A stretch of 64,000 bases of DNA from Candidatus Saccharimonadota bacterium (GTDB lineage Bacteria > Patescibacteriota > Saccharimonadia > Saccharimonadales > UBA4665). Both the position numbers and the translations under genes were made by a program. Location of the stretch: NCBI GenBank assembly GCA_028286345.1, contig JAQBRT010000001.1:1-64000 (forward strand), in the 5' to 3' direction. The notes below the pieces were generated by a model. It was not told where the DNA came from, searched no databases, and worked only from the letters and a program-made list of their open reading frames with translations. Shown piece by piece: positions 1 through 12,571 of the stretch; position 1 is the first letter of the stretch, and each line of letters begins with the position of its first letter.

Positions 1-580
<580 letters not shown>

Positions 581-747
581 AAAAGTAGAATATGATACTA
601 AACTTCAGTCTGCTGACTTAATTTAAAACAATTCCTTCTAACCGAAGTTAGATAATGAACTGACGTTGATTTGCACTATTCAATTTTTAACGAACTAATG
701 ACTGCTCGAAAGACACTTTAATACAGGTCCCGAAAAGTCTTCCCATG

Positions 748-777
748 ATCATACCCCACCCTACCCCTTTTGGTCAA
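748..777 (-). promoter_or_regulatory. rRNA promoter
   Basis: On the minus strand TTGACC (772-777) is followed after 18 bp by TATGAT (748-753). It lies about 165 nt upstream of the mature 16S 5' end, which leaves room for a processed leader at 581-741. The region 581-813 holds no gene. Confidence 0.75.
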
Positions 778-782
778 GGGGT
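763..782. promoter_or_regulatory. 20-bp inverted repeat over the rRNA -35 box
   Basis: The plus strand reads ACCCCTTTTGGTCAAGGGGT, with ACCCCT/AGGGGT arms around the -35 hexamer. The same element with one change occurs at the rpsF-operon promoter (63844-63863). It could be an operator or a conserved promoter context; no binding protein can be named from the sequence. Confidence 0.55.
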
Positions 783-813
783 AATCTGACTTTCGTTGCC
801 GTATTTCTGACAA

Positions 814-1635
814 CTAATGGCCGACAGGCGGATGGATGAAATCGGTAATGGTCACTGCACCGTTGCTAGTGAACCAGTCCCAGATGTAAACTGGGGTGCC
901 GTCGAGTTGCCCGACGCCGCCAGCCGTATAGGTGACCGTTCCATTTAAGGTATTAAAAGCTAGGGGCGCTGACCGGCCTTTAATAGGGTTGACCCCGTCG
1001 TACGTGATGCAATAGGTAGCAACCTGCCAGCCAAGTACTGACCGCATATTGGCGGGGCTGGCATTCATCCAGGCCACCTGGCTAGCTGTCAGGTTGTCCC
1101 AGATTGAATCATCCATAGCAAATACGACGTATTGCTTGGTGTTGATCTCGTTAATCATGCCAGCAAATTGGAAAGCCGCGTAGAGCTTATTGGTGTTGAC
1201 ATAGTTATTGGTCTGCAAGTATTGCGAATTGGTCATGCTCTTGTAATAGGCATACTGTGGCTCCTGCTGCGGTATGCAGTTGACGGTGTTGACCCAGGGT
1301 GTAGTTGGGGCTGGCGTCGGCGTAGCAGCAGGTGTATTTGGCGAAGACGATGCTGGCTTCTTTACGGCAGGCGCTGTTGAGACCGTAGACGGTGGTGTGC
1401 TTTGCGTGGACGTGGTTGTTGCGGGTGTCGCAGTCGGAGCCGCTCTAGAAGCCGTCTGAGCGGCTTTTTTAGCTTGAGCGGTAACTATTCCCTTTTTGGT
1501 GGCGAGGTCGGTTTTGGCGGGCTTATGCATTGTCACAATTAAACCAACTGCTACAAGGAGCAGCGCCACTGCAGCGCCGAGCATAAATGTTTTCTGGCGA
1601 TAGCCAACGATTGTATGAGTTGTTTTGAGGTTCAC
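814..1635 (-). CDS. Membrane-anchored fasciclin (FAS1) domain protein
   Basis: This 273-residue protein has a basic N-terminus and one hydrophobic helix (about residues 17-37), which is either a signal anchor or an uncleaved signal. A long Thr/Ala/Pro/Ser linker follows (about 45-115), then one C-terminal FAS1-like domain. Supporting motifs are YVVFAMDDSIWDNL, matching the FAS1 pattern of a buried strand before the 'TxAAF' helix, and the closing strand GAVTITDFIHPP. FAS1 domains mediate cell adhesion, so a surface role is inferred. The start is GTG at 1635, 51 nt after the stop of the preceding gene on this strand. A TATACT box lies in that gap, so it may have its own promoter. Confidence 0.75.
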   Translation of the reverse strand: MNLKTTHTIVGYRQKTFMLGAAVALLLVAVGLIVTMHKPAKTDLATKKGIVTAQAKKAAQTASRAAPTATPATTTSTQSTPPSTVSTAPAVKKPASSSPNTPAATPTPAPTTPWVNTVNCIPQQEPQYAYYKSMTNSQYLQTNNYVNTNKLYAAFQFAGMINEINTKQYVVFAMDDSIWDNLTASQVAWMNASPANMRSVLGWQVATYCITYDGVNPIKGRSAPLAFNTLNGTVTYTAGGVGQLDGTPVYIWDWFTSNGAVTITDFIHPPVGH

Positions 1636-1686
1636 CGTTGGTATTCTACATCACCTTTTACTGTTTCGTGCTCATCAGTATAAAAC

Positions 1687-2574
1687 TTAAGCTGCGTTGA
1701 TGTCGGTGTCGAGGGTATAGACAAGTTCGTGCGCCGTGCGCCTCTCGTGTTTGCCACCGGCAACAATAATTTCGTCGAGCGCCACGCGTTGGCGGCCTTC
1801 CTCATCGAGTTTGACCGGATACAAGGCAGGCTTAACCCAGGTCGCGACGCCTTCTTCATTGCGGTATGCGATTGGGTTGGTTGGGTCAAAAATAACGCGC
1901 TGACCCTTGCTGTTTTGAATTGTTAAAAAGGCGTGCTGCTCCTGGGTGACACTGCCATCTGGGTTAATGGTACCGAGGTTGCCGAGCTCTAGGCGTGAGC
2001 CAACGCCGAACAAATGCAAGGTATTGTGCACGACTGCGGACCGCTGGTTACACATCGCCGCTTGGCCGTATTCAGAGATAGATACGTATGGTGCAACATC
2101 TTCGCTAATAAGATCGGCGCTAATTTTGGCCATCTTTTCAGCTGAACCGCCAACCGAACCAAAATAGTCAACTTGGCCGACTGTAGCGCCCGCGATAACG
2201 GCGTTCATGTATGCCCTATCGTGCGGCATTTTGTCTTTTAAGTCATTAAACTGCTGTTTGATAAAGGAGAGTGAAGCCTCGTATGCTTTCGGGTCGTCCA
2301 TACGGAAGTCCCGGTACATCGTGCCGATCAACAGATTGGTTTCGGGACCAATGAATGTGTCTGTACCGCCGCTACCCGCGCTAATAGTCTTGCCGCCATC
2401 TTCGACTGCAAGCTCGGTGCTTTTTTGGGTTATGTAATCATGGAAGGCTGCGGCGCCGGTCTCGGCATCAAGTTCAAACAATGGCAAAATATCTGCCATG
2501 GATGCCTGAAGGCGTTCGTGGGCAGCAATTACCGTTGGGTCTGTAACTGGGGTGGAAGGAGCAATTTCTGACAT
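1687..2574 (-). CDS. Transglutaminase-like (Cys-His-Asp) cytoplasmic protein
   Basis: The 295-residue product has no signal peptide or membrane helix. The C-terminal half carries the order expected of the transglutaminase-like cysteine protease fold: Cys175 in MCNQRSAVVH, His214 in QEQHAF and Asp230 in VIFDPTNP. The Cys-x-x-Arg-Ser and Asp-Pro-Thr elements are typical of that fold. The N-terminal 150 residues are mostly helical and unrecognised. The substrate is unknown; such domains act as peptidases, amidases or acyl transferases. The gene has its own strong promoter and no clear Shine-Dalgarno site, since the leader before ATG is A-rich. I am fairly sure of the fold and unsure of the activity. 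Confidence 0.6.
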   Translation of the reverse strand: MSEIAPSTPVTDPTVIAAHERLQASMADILPLFELDAETGAAAFHDYITQKSTELAVEDGGKTISAGSGGTDTFIGPETNLLIGTMYRDFRMDDPKAYEASLSFIKQQFNDLKDKMPHDRAYMNAVIAGATVGQVDYFGSVGGSAEKMAKISADLISEDVAPYVSISEYGQAAMCNQRSAVVHNTLHLFGVGSRLELGNLGTINPDGSVTQEQHAFLTIQNSKGQRVIFDPTNPIAYRNEEGVATWVKPALYPVKLDEEGRQRVALDEIIVAGGKHERRTAHELVYTLDTDINAA

Positions 2575-2600
2575 ATGTTTGTTTTTGAATTATCGTAAAC

Positions 2601-2629
2601 ATCATAACACTCTTTGATCTTTTTGTCAA
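2601..2629 (-). promoter_or_regulatory. Consensus promoter of the transglutaminase-like gene
   Basis: TTGACA (2624-2629) and TATGAT (2601-2606), read on the minus strand, are separated by exactly 17 bp. The start codon is 26 nt downstream of the -10 box, so the leader is about 20 nt and A-rich. Confidence 0.8.
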
Positions 2630-2632
2630 TTT

Positions 2633-2668
2633 AAAAGCCGACGCACTATTGAGGTACGTCGGCTTTTT
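2633..2668 (-). terminator. Intrinsic terminator of gyrBA
   Basis: The stem AAAAGCCGACG/CGTCGGCTTTT sits just after the gyrA stop and ends in a T-run on the minus strand. Confidence 0.85.
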
Positions 2669-2685
2669 AGCCTGCGCTGATAGGC

Positions 2686-5298
2686 TTATTCGGCGGCTGG
2701 CTCGATGATGACGTCTTCGTCACCTTCGGGGCCAAGTTCTTCGAGGTCTTCGGTCTTATCGACAAGCGCCAGGGAGACGACTTGGTCATCGCCGTTGAGG
2801 CGCATGATGCGTACACCTTGGGTGGCGCGGCCGAGGGCTGGGATGCCCTTGAGGCCAAGGCGGATGGTCTGGCCGTTGCGGCTGATGATGATCACTTCTT
2901 GTGTGTCATCTTCGCCAAGCGTCTTAACACCAACCAAGTCACCGGTTTTGTCGTTAACAACAGCGGAGCGGATGCCGACACCGCCACGGGCGTGTGGCGT
3001 AAATTGGGAGACTTTGGTGCGCTTGCCGTAGCCGTACTTGGAAATCACAAAGATGCTGGAACCTTCTTCGACGATGTCCATGCCGATGACGTGGTCATTG
3101 GCGCGGAGGCGGATACCGCGGACACCGCGGGAGACGCGGCCCATTGGGCGGGCGTCTTTTTCGTGGAAGCGGATAGCCTGGCCTTGCGAGGTCGAGATTA
3201 CGACTTCGTTTTCGCCGGAGGTCATGCGGATCCATTTGAGTTCGTCGCCGACATCGAGGTTAATGGCGATCAGGCCTGACTGGCGGACATTGTTGTACTG
3301 CTCAAATGGAGTCTTCTTAACGACGCCGCGGACGGTACACATGATCAGGTTCTTGGCTTCGTGGGTCTTAGAGACGTTTATGACGCTGCTGACGGTCTCT
3401 TCTGGCTGCAATTGCAACAGATTGACCAGCGCGACGCCCTTGGCGTTCAAACCGACTGCAGGAACTTCATAGGTCTTCAGACGGAAGACACGGCCCTTAT
3501 TGGTAAAGAACAGTAGGAAATCGTGGGTGCTGGCGTTGACGACGTGTTCAATAACGTCTTCTTCACGGGTGGCCATGCCACGGCGGCCCTTGCCACCCCT
3601 ACCCTGTTTCTTGTACTCAGCCAGCGGGCTGCGCTTGATGTAGTTGGCGGCCGTTAGGGTAACGGCAACTTGCTCATCGGCGATAAGGTCTTCGTCGCTC
3701 ATCTTGCCGAGTTCAGAAGCCACCACCTTGGTCCGGCGCTCATCACCGTATACTTTACGGATCTCTAGGAGCTCGTCTTTGATGATCTTGAGGATCTTCT
3801 GATCACTGGCCAGGATGCCTTCGAGTTTCTCGATCAGCTTCAAAAGTTCAGCCAGTTCGTTTTCGACTTTTTTGCGCTCCAGGCCGGCCAGCGCACGTAG
3901 CTGCATAGCCAGGATGGCCTTAGCTTGGATCTCAGTCAGCTTAAACTTGGCCATCAGGTTGGCCTGGGCATCTTCGGTGGTGTCGCTGGCACGGATGACG
4001 GCAATAACTTCGTCAATGTGGTCCAGGGCAATCTTCAGGCCCTCTAAGATGTGGGCCCGCTCACGGGCTTTGCGTAGTTCAAACTCGGTGCGGCGGCGGA
4101 CGACTACTTGGCGGTGCTTAATGTGTTCGTTCAAGATGTCGGCTAGGCCAAGAACGCGCGGCTGGATGCCGTCGATCAGTGCCATCATGTTGAAGTGGAA
4201 AGTCGTTTGTAGCGGTGTTAGCTTGTAGAGCTGGTTCAATAACTTCTTAGGGTAGGCGTCCTTTTTGAGGTCAATTACGATCCGGACGTTGCCGCGGGCG
4301 GTTTCGTCACGGAGATCTGAAATGCCGGTAATTTTCTTGGTGTTAACCAATTCGGCAATCTTAAGAACGAGCGATTCTTTGTTGAGGCCAAAAGGAATTT
4401 CGGTAATAACGATCTGGTGGCGGCCCTTGTTGCCTTCGACAATTTCGGCAATACCACGGGTAACAACACCACCGCGGCCGGTGGCGTAGGCGGTGCGGAT
4501 TGATTCTTTACCGTAGATAACACCCCCGGTTGGGAAGTCTGGCCCAGTAATGTGCTCAAGCAGGTCGTCTAGGGTGCTGTCTGGCTTATCGATCAGCTGG
4601 ATCTCGGCGTTGATCAGTTCGGTGATGTTGTGTGGCGGGATGTTGGTGGCCATACCAACGGCAATACCAAGCTGCCCGTTCAAGAGCAGGTTTGGCATCT
4701 TGGCTGGCAGGACGGTTGGTTCCTGCATGCGGCCGTCGTAGTTGTCGCGGAAGTCGACGGTCTCTTTGTCGATGTCTTCTAGGAGTTCGTCGGCCAGGCG
4801 TTGCATCTTAGCCTCGGTATAACGCATAGCAGCTGGCGGATCGCCGTCCATACTACCAAAGTTACCCTGCCCGTTTACGAGCGTATAACGCATTGACCAG
4901 TCTTGGGCCATGCGGACCATCGAGTCATAGATACTGGAGTCTCCGTGCGGGTGGTAATCACCCATCACGGCACCAACGACGGTGGCTGATTTACGGTGGC
5001 GGGCGCCGGAACGCAAGCCATCACGGTTCATGGTATAGAGGATGCGGCGGTGTACTGGTTTAAGACCATCCCTGACGTCAGGCAGGGCGCGGTCGATAAT
5101 AACTGACATGGAATAGCGCAAATAACTATCTTCCATGATATTTTCTACAGTACGCAGTTCAACAGAACGTGAGTGGCCAGAGTCTAGGATATCGTCGGCG
5201 TGAACACTGCCACGGCGGCGGTCTTCCATTGATTCTTCGGCCCTAAAGTTATTGTCTGGTGTTTGTTCAATCGGTGTAATGTCGTTGTTGTCGTCCAT
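2686..5298 (-). CDS. gyrA: DNA gyrase subunit A
   Basis: This is the breakage-reunion subunit of gyrase, a type IIA topoisomerase that introduces negative supercoils as an A2B2 complex with GyrB. The protein has 870 residues. The catalytic tyrosine is Tyr160 in AAMRYTE. The quinolone-determining segment [11 protein letters not shown] keeps Ser and Asp at the positions equivalent to E. coli 83 and 87, so it looks wild type. The C-terminal beta-pinwheel starts with a GyrA box (QGRGGKG), which marks it as gyrase rather than topoisomerase IV. A charged extension of about 40 residues precedes the conserved domain. The start lies 2 nt after the gyrB stop, so the pair is co-transcribed. Confidence 0.98.
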   Translation of the reverse strand: MDDNNDITPIEQTPDNNFRAEESMEDRRRGSVHADDILDSGHSRSVELRTVENIMEDSYLRYSMSVIIDRALPDVRDGLKPVHRRILYTMNRDGLRSGARHRKSATVVGAVMGDYHPHGDSSIYDSMVRMAQDWSMRYTLVNGQGNFGSMDGDPPAAMRYTEAKMQRLADELLEDIDKETVDFRDNYDGRMQEPTVLPAKMPNLLLNGQLGIAVGMATNIPPHNITELINAEIQLIDKPDSTLDDLLEHITGPDFPTGGVIYGKESIRTAYATGRGGVVTRGIAEIVEGNKGRHQIVITEIPFGLNKESLVLKIAELVNTKKITGISDLRDETARGNVRIVIDLKKDAYPKKLLNQLYKLTPLQTTFHFNMMALIDGIQPRVLGLADILNEHIKHRQVVVRRRTEFELRKARERAHILEGLKIALDHIDEVIAVIRASDTTEDAQANLMAKFKLTEIQAKAILAMQLRALAGLERKKVENELAELLKLIEKLEGILASDQKILKIIKDELLEIRKVYGDERRTKVVASELGKMSDEDLIADEQVAVTLTAANYIKRSPLAEYKKQGRGGKGRRGMATREEDVIEHVVNASTHDFLLFFTNKGRVFRLKTYEVPAVGLNAKGVALVNLLQLQPEETVSSVINVSKTHEAKNLIMCTVRGVVKKTPFEQYNNVRQSGLIAINLDVGDELKWIRMTSGENEVVISTSQGQAIRFHEKDARPMGRVSRGVRGIRLRANDHVIGMDIVEEGSSIFVISKYGYGKRTKVSQFTPHARGGVGIRSAVVNDKTGDLVGVKTLGEDDTQEVIIISRNGQTIRLGLKGIPALGRATQGVRIMRLNGDDQVVSLALVDKTEDLEELGPEGDEDVIIEPAAE

Positions 5299-5300
5299 GT

Positions 5301-7484
<2,184 letters not shown>

Positions 7485-9074
7485 ATGTTTGAAAAATTAG
7501 TGGCACTCTTGCCGTTTAACCCTGGCCTAGCACATGACTTGGCTTTTTATGGACGCCGCATGCGCGAGGAATCTTCTATCCGCCGCACCGGCTTATTATT
7601 CATTGTATTAACATTTATGGTGCAGTTCTTTGCTGTTATTAGCCCGCCGCAACCAACCGTTGCCGATTCTACGAATGACCTCATCAATGGTGGCGTCAGT
7701 AGCGCTGCAGTTGCTGCACAACACTGTAAAGACAACACCGCCGCCGAACACTACGGCGACATTATGGAAAACTACGGCATTAGCTGCCAAGATATCGCTA
7801 ACGCCGGAACTGTCAGCATCAAGTCAACTGATGACAGTAACAACCTCTTCTCATTTGGCCGCTTGCCACAAGGGGCAACCAACACCCGCACCGGTAAGCC
7901 AACTGGCGAGACTGCCGTCAACATCCCCGGCATGAGCACCGCGATCTATGCCCGCCACTTATCCAGCTTTGACAGCGGCGCGTTCTCAACCTACCAAGCA
8001 CTCAAAGTTACCACCAACCGCGCCCACAAGACGTACTACATCCTGCTCAACTGTGGCAACCTAGTAAGCTCGGGCGTGCCAGTTCCTTACACGCCACCAA
8101 CGCCGCCGGCACCAGTTACTGGTACATTGAGCTGCGCTAGCAACACAGACCACATTACACTGAGCTTTAGCTACGCCAACGCTCCAAACGGTGCCATCAT
8201 CCACAAAGACGGCGCAACGCTCTACACCTTCGCCGAACACACCCGCAGCGGCCGGATCGATGGCGGCACGGCCACACCAGGAAAAACGTATACCTATAAC
8301 CTGCAAGCTGGCGGTAAGATACTGGCCGGCACGACCATTACCTGTGTCACCAAAAAGACCACTGTACCAACCTGTGCCCTCGATGCCACACTTCCAGCTG
8401 GCGACGCCCGCTGCAAAGTCTGTGAAACCGACAGCACTATATTGATTAGCGACAGCGCTTGTAAGCCTTGTGCCGCCGCCGTCAGCAGCGCCAACGCCGA
8501 AGCCTGTATCCAGCGCAGCAAGGCCGCAACCAACACCACCCGCGGCTACAGCGACGCCAACAACACTACGGCCCAAGCCGGTGATGTAATAAATTACACG
8601 CTTTATGCCAAGAACACCGGCAAAGCCACCGTTAAGGGCTTCACTTTTCAGGAAAACATGAGCGATGTCCTCGACTATGCCGACGTTACCGACGCGCACG
8701 GCGGTACCCTTGGCAGTGACGGCACCATGACCTGGCCTGCAGCCGACATCAAGCCCGGCGCAACTGCCAGCGTCCAAGTCACCGTCAAAGTTAAAGCAGT
8801 CATTCCACAAACGCCAACCTCTAGCAGCGACCAAACTCGCTTCGACCTCAACATGGCTAATGTCTACGGTAATGCCGTCAACATCCAGTTGCCTGGTGGC
8901 ACCACCAAGACCATCGAAACCACTGTTGCAACCCTGCCAAACACCGGCCCAGGCGCCAGTATGGTGATTGCCGGCAGCATCTTCTTAGCCGCTGGCTACT
9001 TCTACTCGCGTTCCCGTTTGCTCGCTAAAGAGACCGATATTGAGTTGCAAGAAACAACCGCAGGAGGCGTCTAA
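7485..9074 (+). CDS. LPXTG-anchored surface protein with DUF11-type domain
   Basis: The 529-residue protein begins with about 35 cytoplasmic residues and a signal-type hydrophobic helix (about 36-52) ending near PTVA. Several Cys pairs (CKVCETD, CKPCAA) suggest disulfides outside the cell. A Pro-rich hinge sits near 205, and a beta-sandwich of DUF11/invasin type lies at about 360-460 (GYSDANNTTAQAGDVINYTL). The C-terminus has LPNTG at 484-488, a hydrophobic helix and SRSR, the layout of a sortase signal. Unusually, about 20 charged residues follow the helix. No sortase gene is in the window. The next gene starts directly after its stop. Confidence 0.7.
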   Translation: MFEKLVALLPFNPGLAHDLAFYGRRMREESSIRRTGLLFIVLTFMVQFFAVISPPQPTVADSTNDLINGGVSSAAVAAQHCKDNTAAEHYGDIMENYGISCQDIANAGTVSIKSTDDSNNLFSFGRLPQGATNTRTGKPTGETAVNIPGMSTAIYARHLSSFDSGAFSTYQALKVTTNRAHKTYYILLNCGNLVSSGVPVPYTPPTPPAPVTGTLSCASNTDHITLSFSYANAPNGAIIHKDGATLYTFAEHTRSGRIDGGTATPGKTYTYNLQAGGKILAGTTITCVTKKTTVPTCALDATLPAGDARCKVCETDSTILISDSACKPCAAAVSSANAEACIQRSKAATNTTRGYSDANNTTAQAGDVINYTLYAKNTGKATVKGFTFQENMSDVLDYADVTDAHGGTLGSDGTMTWPAADIKPGATASVQVTVKVKAVIPQTPTSSSDQTRFDLNMANVYGNAVNIQLPGGTTKTIETTVATLPNTGPGASMVIAGSIFLAAGYFYSRSRLLAKETDIELQETTAGGV

Positions 9075-9647
9075 ATGAGCGAAAAAACACCCGAACAAGC
9101 ACCGCAGCACGAAGCATTTGAGATCAAAACGCCCGAGCACATGGCCCTGCCGGATGCTGAGCACGCCGAAGGTTTGCGCGCCGGCGAACAAGACCCTACT
9201 AAGCAGCTCGAAGCGGCCCGTAGCGCCGTCGAATCAGCCCCGGCCGACAATACGGCTGCCGAGAACCTAAACGCCGCTGCACAGGCTTCTGTGGAGCCCG
9301 CACCAACCCATGTCAACAAAGAGCTTGAAAGCACCAGCCTCAGCCGCGAGCTCAAGCACATCCGCGGCAAACTGGCAGCCCCAGATAAAGCCCTTAGCAA
9401 AGTCATTCATACCCCAGCCGTGCGTATGGTCTCAGAAGCCAGTGGTAAAACCCTGGCCCGCCCATCCGGCTTGTTTGGCGGTGGTTTGGTAGCCTTTATT
9501 GGCACCACGTCATACTTACTATTCGCCAAGCACATTGGCGTGCAGTACAACTACTTCGTGTTCTTGATCTTCTTTGCCGGCGGCTTTGCCCTCGGCTTAC
9601 TGCTCGAACTGGTCGTCTGGTCAGTTACTCGCAAACACCGCGCCTAA
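9075..9647 (+). CDS. Two-helix membrane protein, unrecognised
   Basis: The 190-residue protein has an acidic, Ala/Glu-rich soluble N-terminal half. Two closely spaced hydrophobic helices follow in the last 60 residues (from FGGGLVAFIG and from YFVFLIFFAG), ending in the basic tail TRKHRA. The AGGAGG site at 9062-9067 lies inside the end of the preceding gene, and ATG follows its stop immediately, so the two are translationally linked. Partnership with the LPXTG protein is inferred from this. No known family was recognised. Confidence 0.65.
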   Translation: MSEKTPEQAPQHEAFEIKTPEHMALPDAEHAEGLRAGEQDPTKQLEAARSAVESAPADNTAAENLNAAAQASVEPAPTHVNKELESTSLSRELKHIRGKLAAPDKALSKVIHTPAVRMVSEASGKTLARPSGLFGGGLVAFIGTTSYLLFAKHIGVQYNYFVFLIFFAGGFALGLLLELVVWSVTRKHRA

Positions 9648-9659
9648 GTTAGTTATCTA

Positions 9660-12566
9660 TTAAGTTGGGCTAACAAACTGGCCGTCAGCATCAATTGCGA
9701 TGTCACCCTCAACAGCTGGCGCTGGCGCGGGCGTTGTAGCGCGTGGAATTGCCGGAGCTTTGTCAGCATCGAGCTGCTGCTTAAGCTCGGCAGCAATCTT
9801 ATCAACTTCACTGGCATCAATAACATCACTAGAAATGTTCTTGGGCGCGGCGTTTTGGTCTGGTAATGGCACGCTTGGTGGTGGCGTAAACGGTGCTGGC
9901 TGAGTTACTACGGGAGCTGGCGCCGGTGCTGGTGGCAAAGCCGTAGCTGCCGGCTGGACGCTTGGCGTTGGCAGGCCTTGCTTACGCTTATTCAGCCAAT
10001 CATCCAGGAAAGACCCAGGTTGGGCCGGTTTTGGTGCCTGAGGGCCTCCAAATGCGCCCTGAGGGGCAGCTGGGACGGGTGCGATGGCAGCAAACGGCGA
10101 AGCGGCTGGCGCAGCTGGCTTAACGTCTTCCTTGGTTGTAATGCGGGCAAAGACCTCTTTCTCAACCGCTGCCTTTGGCCGGCCATACTTGGCAGCACTC
10201 AGCTGCTTGAGGGCGGCCCCAAGCTGAAGGTTTGGCGTGCCCAAAGACGGCAAGGTGGCCATACTAAACGGCTGCGTTGGCACGCCACCAATCAGTGTCC
10301 GGACAATAGTATTAAAGTTTGGCACACGCAGCAGGTCGTCGCCATCAAAGATCGGCTGGAAGTATTTACCAAGCGACTCAACGTCGTTCTGGCCAATACG
10401 GAAACTTACGATCGTGCCCATATTACCAAAGACAGCGTCGCGGATTTCTGGTGTTAGCTGGGTTGTAAACTGGTTAGCTACAATCAGGTTAAGGTGATAC
10501 TTTCGGGCCTCGGACATGATGGTTGCAAACGAATCCGTTGAGAAGTTCTGGAACTCATCCACGTACAGGCTAAAGTCCACGCGGTCGTCTTCCGGAATGT
10601 TACTACGGCTCATGGCTGCGGCCTGGAACTTCATTACAAAAATCATACCGAGCAACTTGGAGTTCAACTCCCCTGTCCTACCTTTACTGAGGTTTACCAG
10701 CAGGATTTTCTTGTTATCCATGATGTCTCGCAGGTCAAAGGCCGACTTGGTCTGACCGATAATATTGCGCATCATTTCGTTACTCAAAAACGCACCAAAC
10801 TTACTTACAAACCAACTGACAACTTCACCAAACTCATTGGACCGCTGCGACTGCGGCATTTCTTTTTGCCAGAACTCTAGAACGTTTAAGTCAGTTACAT
10901 GCTCCAGCTTTTGCTGGACGTACTTAGGGTCGCGGAACAACTTTGGGATGTCCACAAATGTGCCGCCGCCCGGGTCGGCCATGATAGTCAAAGCCGCGTT
11001 ACGGAACAAGTGTTCGTAGCGCGGACCCATAATACCCTGGTGCTGCGGGTCGTACAGTTTATAGAGCATATTCAGGGCTTCCTGGATCAAAAAGTCTTTC
11101 TGGTCCGGCGTATTAAACTCAAATAAGTTGAGTCCCATCGGGTAGTCCGTCTCGGCCGGACTAAAGTAAATCACGTCCTCGGTGCGCTCTTTTGGCACCA
11201 TGGCCAGCAGTTTCTCAACGACGTCACCGTGTGGATCAACAAAGGCAAAACCATTGCCACTAAGCATGTCCTGCAAGGCCAGGTTCTCGAGGAAAGTAGA
11301 CTTACCAGTACCAGTCTGCCCCACCACATACATGTGCCGCTGGCGGTCACCAAGCCCCAAACGGATTGCCTTTTTAGCGCCGCGGAAGATGTTGTAGCCC
11401 AACAGTAAGCCCTCTTCAGGGACATTGCGCGGACCATCAACCTGCTTGGAATCCTGGCGCGTTAGCTGTGAGGTTGGGATATTGTGCTGGTCCGGGAAGT
11501 GGAACAGCGTTGCCAGTTCCACCGAGTTCAAGATGTTTTTGTTATAGCTCTGCGGGAAAAAGCGCATATTATAAGCTGTTACAAAACTATCGATATCTTT
11601 GGCCGGCGTGTATTTAAAGCCGTTCTTGCCAGGTGCGTCATATAACGAGAAACTAGCCACCACATTACCAAGCACAGCTTGGGCGCGCTGACTAATATTA
11701 GATGACACTACAACGCGGATCATCACCTCAAAACCAGGATGGCGTGTCTTATCATCGATAGCGTCCAAGATAGCCTGGTCGAGGTTAGATAGCTCGGGTT
11801 TCTTAGGGTCATCGCCCTTTCCGGCCTCTGGTGGTTTTACAAAAGCCACCGCCAAGTTCTTAGCCATGCCACCGGCGCTGGCCTTCTTATCGTTACCTTT
11901 ACGCTTGCGGTTGGCGATCTCTGTGGCCCGCTTGCGCCAACTAGGGTTAGCCGGACGCATCAGGAACTGGATTGCTGCCCCGTCCTCTTTACCAAGCGTC
12001 GACAAGGCATTAAGCAAGGCCTGCATGCCGTCACGCTTTAAGTCCTGGTAAGTCGCAATTGGGTAGGCAAACGGCTCTTTAAGCGATAATTCGCCGCCCA
12101 TTGTCCCTGTTAAACGGCCAACTTGGCTAAAGATATTGTGGTCAGCCACTTCTTCTAAACGGGCTGTTGGATAGGCGCTCACCACTGCCTGTTTAACTGT
12201 TTCCAGCAAGGCTAGCGGCACTGCCACATAAAAATAAACAAAGCCTTGGCTGCCAACAATTTCAAAGCCAAAGTGGCGCTGCCCATAAAATGTGCTCTTT
12301 AAACCTTTCTGGAGGGTGCTGGCAACAATATTGTAGATAATCTGCGCCTTGCTAATGGTTTCGTCCGTGATATCACGGGCATCCCTACCACCCACATCCA
12401 AGTCGTCACTAGGCGGCGGCAAGTGGATTAGCAGCGGGACAATTTTAAGCCCACGCTCATAGTTTTTTTGCTCACGAAAATTCTTCCGCGCCTGGAAAAA
12501 AATGATCGGCGCCGCCACTATTATGAAGAGAAATATGATTCCAATGAACGTAATAAGTGTTGCCAT
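9660..12566 (-). CDS. TraG/VirD4-like membrane ATPase
   Basis: The 968-residue protein has an N-terminal membrane helix (about 5-24) and a long region before the motor domain. Walker A is GQTGTGKST at about 416-424, and a FAFVDPHGD motif follows. Walker B is YVDEFQNF (about 667-674), with the nearby ARKYHLNLIVANQF typical of HerA/TraG hexameric pumps. The last 170 residues are Pro/Ala-rich and probably disordered. VirD4-type ATPases couple DNA or protein substrates to type IV secretion. Here it forms a two-gene unit with the small protein upstream, without visible VirB genes, so its substrate is unknown. It converges with the LPXTG operon, with 12 bp between stops. Confidence 0.8.
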   Translation of the reverse strand: MATLITFIGIIFLFIIVAAPIIFFQARKNFREQKNYERGLKIVPLLIHLPPPSDDLDVGGRDARDITDETISKAQIIYNIVASTLQKGLKSTFYGQRHFGFEIVGSQGFVYFYVAVPLALLETVKQAVVSAYPTARLEEVADHNIFSQVGRLTGTMGGELSLKEPFAYPIATYQDLKRDGMQALLNALSTLGKEDGAAIQFLMRPANPSWRKRATEIANRKRKGNDKKASAGGMAKNLAVAFVKPPEAGKGDDPKKPELSNLDQAILDAIDDKTRHPGFEVMIRVVVSSNISQRAQAVLGNVVASFSLYDAPGKNGFKYTPAKDIDSFVTAYNMRFFPQSYNKNILNSVELATLFHFPDQHNIPTSQLTRQDSKQVDGPRNVPEEGLLLGYNIFRGAKKAIRLGLGDRQRHMYVVGQTGTGKSTFLENLALQDMLSGNGFAFVDPHGDVVEKLLAMVPKERTEDVIYFSPAETDYPMGLNLFEFNTPDQKDFLIQEALNMLYKLYDPQHQGIMGPRYEHLFRNAALTIMADPGGGTFVDIPKLFRDPKYVQQKLEHVTDLNVLEFWQKEMPQSQRSNEFGEVVSWFVSKFGAFLSNEMMRNIIGQTKSAFDLRDIMDNKKILLVNLSKGRTGELNSKLLGMIFVMKFQAAAMSRSNIPEDDRVDFSLYVDEFQNFSTDSFATIMSEARKYHLNLIVANQFTTQLTPEIRDAVFGNMGTIVSFRIGQNDVESLGKYFQPIFDGDDLLRVPNFNTIVRTLIGGVPTQPFSMATLPSLGTPNLQLGAALKQLSAAKYGRPKAAVEKEVFARITTKEDVKPAAPAASPFAAIAPVPAAPQGAFGGPQAPKPAQPGSFLDDWLNKRKQGLPTPSVQPAATALPPAPAPAPVVTQPAPFTPPPSVPLPDQNAAPKNISSDVIDASEVDKIAAELKQQLDADKAPAIPRATTPAPAPAVEGDIAIDADGQFVSPT

Positions 12567-12571
12567 TATTA

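Noticed and set aside
2782-3279. 165-codon plus-strand frame inside gyrA
   Set aside because: The frame mirrors the gyrA codons; gyrA itself is certain.
8061-8834. 257-codon minus-strand frame inside the LPXTG gene
   Set aside because: It is an antisense shadow of a GC-rich coding frame, with low-complexity Gly/Val/Ala content and no start signals.
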